Shown in pieces: positions 6,336 to 8,664 of a DNA stretch of 8,664 nt. Origin of the DNA: CAYONM01 sp964405325 (GTDB taxonomy: Bacteria > Planctomycetota > UBA11346); assembly GCA_964405325.1 (NCBI GenBank), contig CAYONM010000161.1:1-8664 (forward strand). Direction: 5' to 3'. The stretch's first letter is position 1. Every line of letters starts with the position of its first letter. The notes below the pieces were generated by a model. The model was not told the origin of the DNA. It saw only the letters and a program-made list of their open reading frames with translations, and did not search any database. A program made the position numbers and the translations under genes.

Positions 6336-7188
6336 GCGGGGCTCCACTGCCATCATCGAGGATGTTGAAGAAGACTTCGGCCAGACTCAGTTCCTCTTCG
6401 GCGGTGGTGAACAGGTCGTCGAAGCGACTCCGGTCCAGACGCAGGCTGTCCATTGCCGCGGGGTCCAGAATCGGGATGCCCTGATCACCGCCGTTGCCGA
6501 TGAGCATGGCGCGGGCGAGGATGTCGGCCACATGCGCGCAAGCCGCCCAGGGACGGGTGCGTTCATCAGCCGCAGCCACGCTATGATGCTGGCCGATGGC
6601 CGCAACGCATTCGGGCGGCAGGCTCCACCGCTTGGCCACCACCAGGCCGATGCGGCAGTGATCCAGGCCCAACACGGCGGTTTCGGCCTCGCGGATCAGG
6701 CAGCCCTGTTCCTGCACCACTGCTGCAACGGCCGCGGCCTGCTCGGGGAGGGTTTGGCGTAGGGCCAGCTTGCCGATGTCATGCAGCAGGCCGACGGTGA
6801 AGGCCACATCCAGGCGGTCCAGGCCGCTGACCCGGGCTACGGCGCGAGCGGCGCAGGCGGTCCCCAGCGCGTGCAGCCAGAAGCCGCGTGCTTCCTGGGC
6901 CTGATCGAACAGGCCGACTTTCATCAGCAGTGTGGCCACGGTACGCAGACCCAAGAGCGGCAGGGCGTGGCTGACCGAGCGCACTGGTTCGCGGGTGGCG
7001 TAGAAGGGGCTGTTGGCCAGGCGCAGGATGCGGGCGGTCAGGGCCTGATCGTGCGTCAGCAGCCGAGCGATCTGATCCATGCGGCTGGTGCTGGTCTGGA
7101 TGTCGTGGGTGAGCGTCTGCACGACCATGGGCAAGGCTGGTAGGGAGTGCAGCTGTTCGATCTGCTGCAGAATCTGCTCCGGGTGCAT
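6328..7188 (-). CDS. HDOD-domain signalling protein
   Basis: The product is 286 residues and is almost all one HDOD domain. LPALPMVVQTL (16-26) and the LLTHDQALTARILRLANSPFY block (about 43-63) are the family N-terminal signatures. They are followed by SVSHALPLLGLRTVATLLM, WLHALGTACAARAVAR and GLLHDIGKL with His136-Asp137. HDOD domains are relatives of HD phosphohydrolases, found in bacterial signalling, and many have lost the metal ligands. Here His106, His136-Asp137, the QHHS region and a later HVAD aspartate all remain, so hydrolase activity is possible but unproven. There is no receiver, GGDEF or EAL domain. The start codon overlaps the upstream gene's stop (TGATG) and the end overlaps mrp by 8 nt. 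No strong ribosome site precedes it, which fits coupled translation. Confidence 0.9.
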   Translation of the reverse strand: MHPEQILQQIEQLHSLPALPMVVQTLTHDIQTSTSRMDQIARLLTHDQALTARILRLANSPFYATREPVRSVSHALPLLGLRTVATLLMKVGLFDQAQEARGFWLHALGTACAARAVARVSGLDRLDVAFTVGLLHDIGKLALRQTLPEQAAAVAAVVQEQGCLIREAETAVLGLDHCRIGLVVAKRWSLPPECVAAIGQHHSVAAADERTRPWAACAHVADILARAMLIGNGGDQGIPILDPAAMDSLRLDRSRFDDLFTTAEEELSLAEVFFNILDDGSGAPHG

Positions 7189-7538
7189 CAGGTCTCGGTA
7201 TCCAGCCGATAGCGGCGAAAACAGTGCGAGGCATGCGCCAGGGCTTTCAGGAACAACTCTTGCATGCTCCGGTTGACCATGGCTTGGTCGAACACCGCAT
7301 GCAGGCGTGGGGCGAAATCATCGCTGTAACGGTCCATGTAGGCGGGGATGCTGATGTCCGGCAGTGGCGTGCCTTCGTCTTGCACCAACACATCGCGAAT
7401 GCCATGACGAACCAGCAGCTGGCGATGCGCTGCGTCCAGAGGGGTGCCGGCAGCCAACAGGATGCCGCCGCCATCGCCATGCACGGGACGGGCCAGGATC
7501 TGATGCGGAGGACACTGTTCGACGGCGATTCGCTGCAT
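7188..7538 (-). CDS. Small protein of unknown function, first gene of the HDOD-mrp operon
   Basis: The product is 116 residues with no signal peptide or membrane segment. I do not recognise a named family. The first half (HQILARPVHGDGGGILLAAGTPLDAAHRQLLVRHGIRDVLV, about 12-52) follows a pattern seen in a small domain before HD-GYP and HDOD domains, roughly: a proline-containing strand, G..LL..G..L, then a helix and a G-I-x-x-V strand. The second half, from about 64, is predicted helical with many charged residues. Its stop TGA overlaps the HDOD start by 1 nt, so a function tied to the HDOD protein is likely; it may be a detached accessory domain. ATG 7538 gives the full open frame, but only a poor ribosome site lies upstream, so the exact start is uncertain. 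It diverges from fcl across about 100 bp. Confidence 0.75.
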   Translation of the reverse strand: MQRIAVEQCPPHQILARPVHGDGGGILLAAGTPLDAAHRQLLVRHGIRDVLVQDEGTPLPDISIPAYMDRYSDDFAPRLHAVFDQAMVNRSMQELFLKALAHASHCFRRYRLDTET

Positions 7539-7640
7539 GGTGCAGAGGGAGCTTAGCCTGCGTGCGGCAGTGGAGCAAACGAGGTCTGGCCCTTGGTTTG
7601 GCGGGGCTGGCCGGCATCATCCGCTGGCTCAGGAGCCGTT

Positions 7641-8585
7641 ATGGATTCTTCGGCGCGCATCTTCGTGGCTGGTCATCGTGGCCTGGTCGGCTCAGCCATT
7701 ATACGGGCGCTGCAGCAGCAGGGCTATCGCAACATCCTGACCCGGACCCGGCAGGAGCTGGACCTGCTGAACCCGGCGGCGGTGGACGCTTTTTTGCAGG
7801 CCGAACGACCGACGCAAGTCATCGATGCTGCGGCCAAGGTGGGGGGCATCCATGCCAACGACACCTACCCGGCCGATTTCATCCATCAGAACCTGCTGAT
7901 CCAGAACAACCTGATCGATGGCAGTTATCGGGCCGGCGTCGAGAAATTCCTGTTTCTGGGCAGCTCCTGCATCTATCCGCGCGATTGTCCGCAGCCGATC
8001 AAGGAGGAGTACCTGCTGACCGGCCCCTTGGAGCCGACCAACGAGTGGTACGCCATCGCCAAAATCGCCGGCATCAAACTGTGCCAGGCCTACCGCAAGC
8101 AGTACGGCTGGTCGGCCATTTGCGCCATGCCCACCAACCTGTACGGCCCCGGCGACAACTTCCATCCCGCCAACAGCCATGTGCTGCCGGCGCTGATCCG
8201 GCGTTTCCACGAAGCGGTGGCATCGGCGGCCACGGAGGTCTGCTGCTGGGGCAGCGGCGCGCCGATGCGGGAATTCCTGCACGTGGACGACTTGGCCGAC
8301 GCCTGCGTTTTCCTGTTGCGCCACTATGATGGCGCCGAAATCGTGAACGTGGGTACCGGGACCGATGTCACCATCAAGCAGCTGGCGGAACTGGTGGCCA
8401 AAACGGTTGGTTTTACCGGGGAAATCGTCTGGGACGCCAGCAAGCCCGATGGCACGCCGCGGAAATTGCAGGATGTCAGCCGCCTCAGGGGGCTGGGCTG
8501 GCAGGCGGGGATCAGTCTGGAAGCGGGCCTGGCAGGGACCTATGCCTGGTTCCGGGAACATGTTGGGGAGTTGCGGGAGGCGTGA
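7641..8585 (+). CDS. fcl: GDP-L-fucose synthase
   Basis: The enzyme epimerises and reduces GDP-4-keto-6-deoxy-mannose to GDP-L-fucose with NADPH, supplying fucose for surface polysaccharide. The 314-residue product has GHRGLVG (11-17) as its nucleotide-binding loop, AAKVGGIHAN (64-73), GSSCIYP (107-113) with the catalytic Ser/Cys, Tyr137-x-x-x-Lys141 (YAIAK), NLYGPGDNFHPANSHVLPALI with His180, and REFLHVDDLADAC. All are typical of Fcl and distinguish it from other epimerases. ATG 7641 is chosen because AGGAG (7631-7635) lies 5 nt upstream and the Rossmann strand then starts at once. The frame is open to 7593, but that extension has no ribosome site. The partner gmd (GDP-mannose 4,6-dehydratase) is not in the window. 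The next start is within 30 nt of the stop. Confidence 0.96.
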   Translation: MDSSARIFVAGHRGLVGSAIIRALQQQGYRNILTRTRQELDLLNPAAVDAFLQAERPTQVIDAAAKVGGIHANDTYPADFIHQNLLIQNNLIDGSYRAGVEKFLFLGSSCIYPRDCPQPIKEEYLLTGPLEPTNEWYAIAKIAGIKLCQAYRKQYGWSAICAMPTNLYGPGDNFHPANSHVLPALIRRFHEAVASAATEVCCWGSGAPMREFLHVDDLADACVFLLRHYDGAEIVNVGTGTDVTIKQLAELVAKTVGFTGEIVWDASKPDGTPRKLQDVSRLRGLGWQAGISLEAGLAGTYAWFREHVGELREA

Positions 8586-8614
8586 CCAGCAGTGCGTGGA
8601 TCAGGTCGATTAGG

Positions 8615-8664
8615 GTGCGGAAAGAAATAAACGTTACAGATCGCGCAGAGATTTTGTCGATCCT
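8615..8664 (+). CDS. Start of a probable pyridoxamine-5'-phosphate-oxidase-like protein (cut by window edge)
   Basis: From GTG 8615 the frame reads VRKEINVTDRAEILSIL up to the window end, with no stop. This resembles the N-terminus of the NimA-like/pyridoxamine-5'-phosphate-oxidase family (flavin-binding split-barrel proteins), many of which begin with RK-E-x-x-x-TDRAEI-x-x-I. Only 16 full codons are visible, so the family call is tentative. A second possible start is GTG 8582, which overlaps the fcl stop as GTGA and would add 11 residues. Family alignment favours 8615; the ribosome site is weak for both. The DNA at 8612-8664 is 46/53 identical to the reverse complement of 2346-2398, so this is either a gene with a truncated relative in the window or part of a dispersed repeat. 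Confidence 0.45.
   Translation, partial: MRKEINVTDRAEILSI

Noticed and set aside
7364..8329. Plus-strand open frame of 321 codons overlapping fcl
   Set aside because: It is an alternative frame of fcl and its upstream neighbour, with biased composition and no motif; fcl is unmistakable.
1..8664. Defence system, toxin-antitoxin pair, CRISPR array or prophage
   Set aside because: No nuclease, helicase, toxin, integrase or regularly spaced repeats were found; all large genes are housekeeping, signalling or sugar-nucleotide functions.

Overview
The window is high-GC bacterial DNA with tightly packed genes on both strands, short intergenic gaps and several overlapping start/stop junctions. The gene set is that of a Gram-negative-type chromosome: arginine biosynthesis, RNase PH, an ECF-type sigma factor, two nucleotide-sugar enzymes, an Mrp/ApbC ATPase, an HDOD protein and an FHA protein. 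The ArgB variant and the ECF factor, which has a hydrophobic C-terminal tail, remind me of Planctomycetes/Verrucomicrobia/Lentisphaerae proteins. This is a weak inference from recall, and a proteobacterium is not excluded. I see no rRNA, tRNA, CRISPR array, transposase gene or phage gene.

Layout. (1) 1-258, minus strand: the N-terminal part of an FHA-domain protein that runs off the left edge. It diverges from argB across a 149-bp gap holding a perfect 9+9 bp palindrome. (2) 408-2242, plus strand: argB (acetylglutamate kinase) and argF (ornithine carbamoyltransferase), with the argF ribosome site overlapping the argB stop. (3) 2243-2589: no intact gene. It holds, on the minus strand, a short relic matching the gene start at the right edge of the window, and a 160-bp element with 17-bp terminal inverted repeats ending 21 bp before rph. 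(4) 2590-3279: rph, whose conserved N-terminal block is missing. (5) 3280-3575: a leader rich in inverted repeats. (6) 3576-5277, plus strand: an ECF-type sigma factor with a likely C-terminal membrane helix, then a UDP-glucuronate 4-epimerase-like protein. (7) 7538 down to 5274, minus strand: a probable three-gene operon of a small unknown protein, an HDOD protein and Mrp, with overlapping junctions. It ends tail-to-tail with the epimerase, sharing 4 nt. (8) 7641-8585, plus strand: fcl (GDP-L-fucose synthase), followed almost at once by the start of a probable pyridoxamine-5'-phosphate-oxidase-like protein, cut by the right edge.

Functionally, argB-argF cover two steps of arginine synthesis. 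The epimerase and Fcl make activated sugars (UDP-galacturonate-type and GDP-L-fucose) for surface polysaccharide. Mrp probably serves iron-sulfur cluster delivery. FHA and HDOD proteins are signalling modules. I see no convincing novel multi-gene system. The observations most worth checking are the RNase PH deletion next to a small inverted-repeat element, the repeated gene-start sequence, and the sigma factor with its membrane tail and structured leader.
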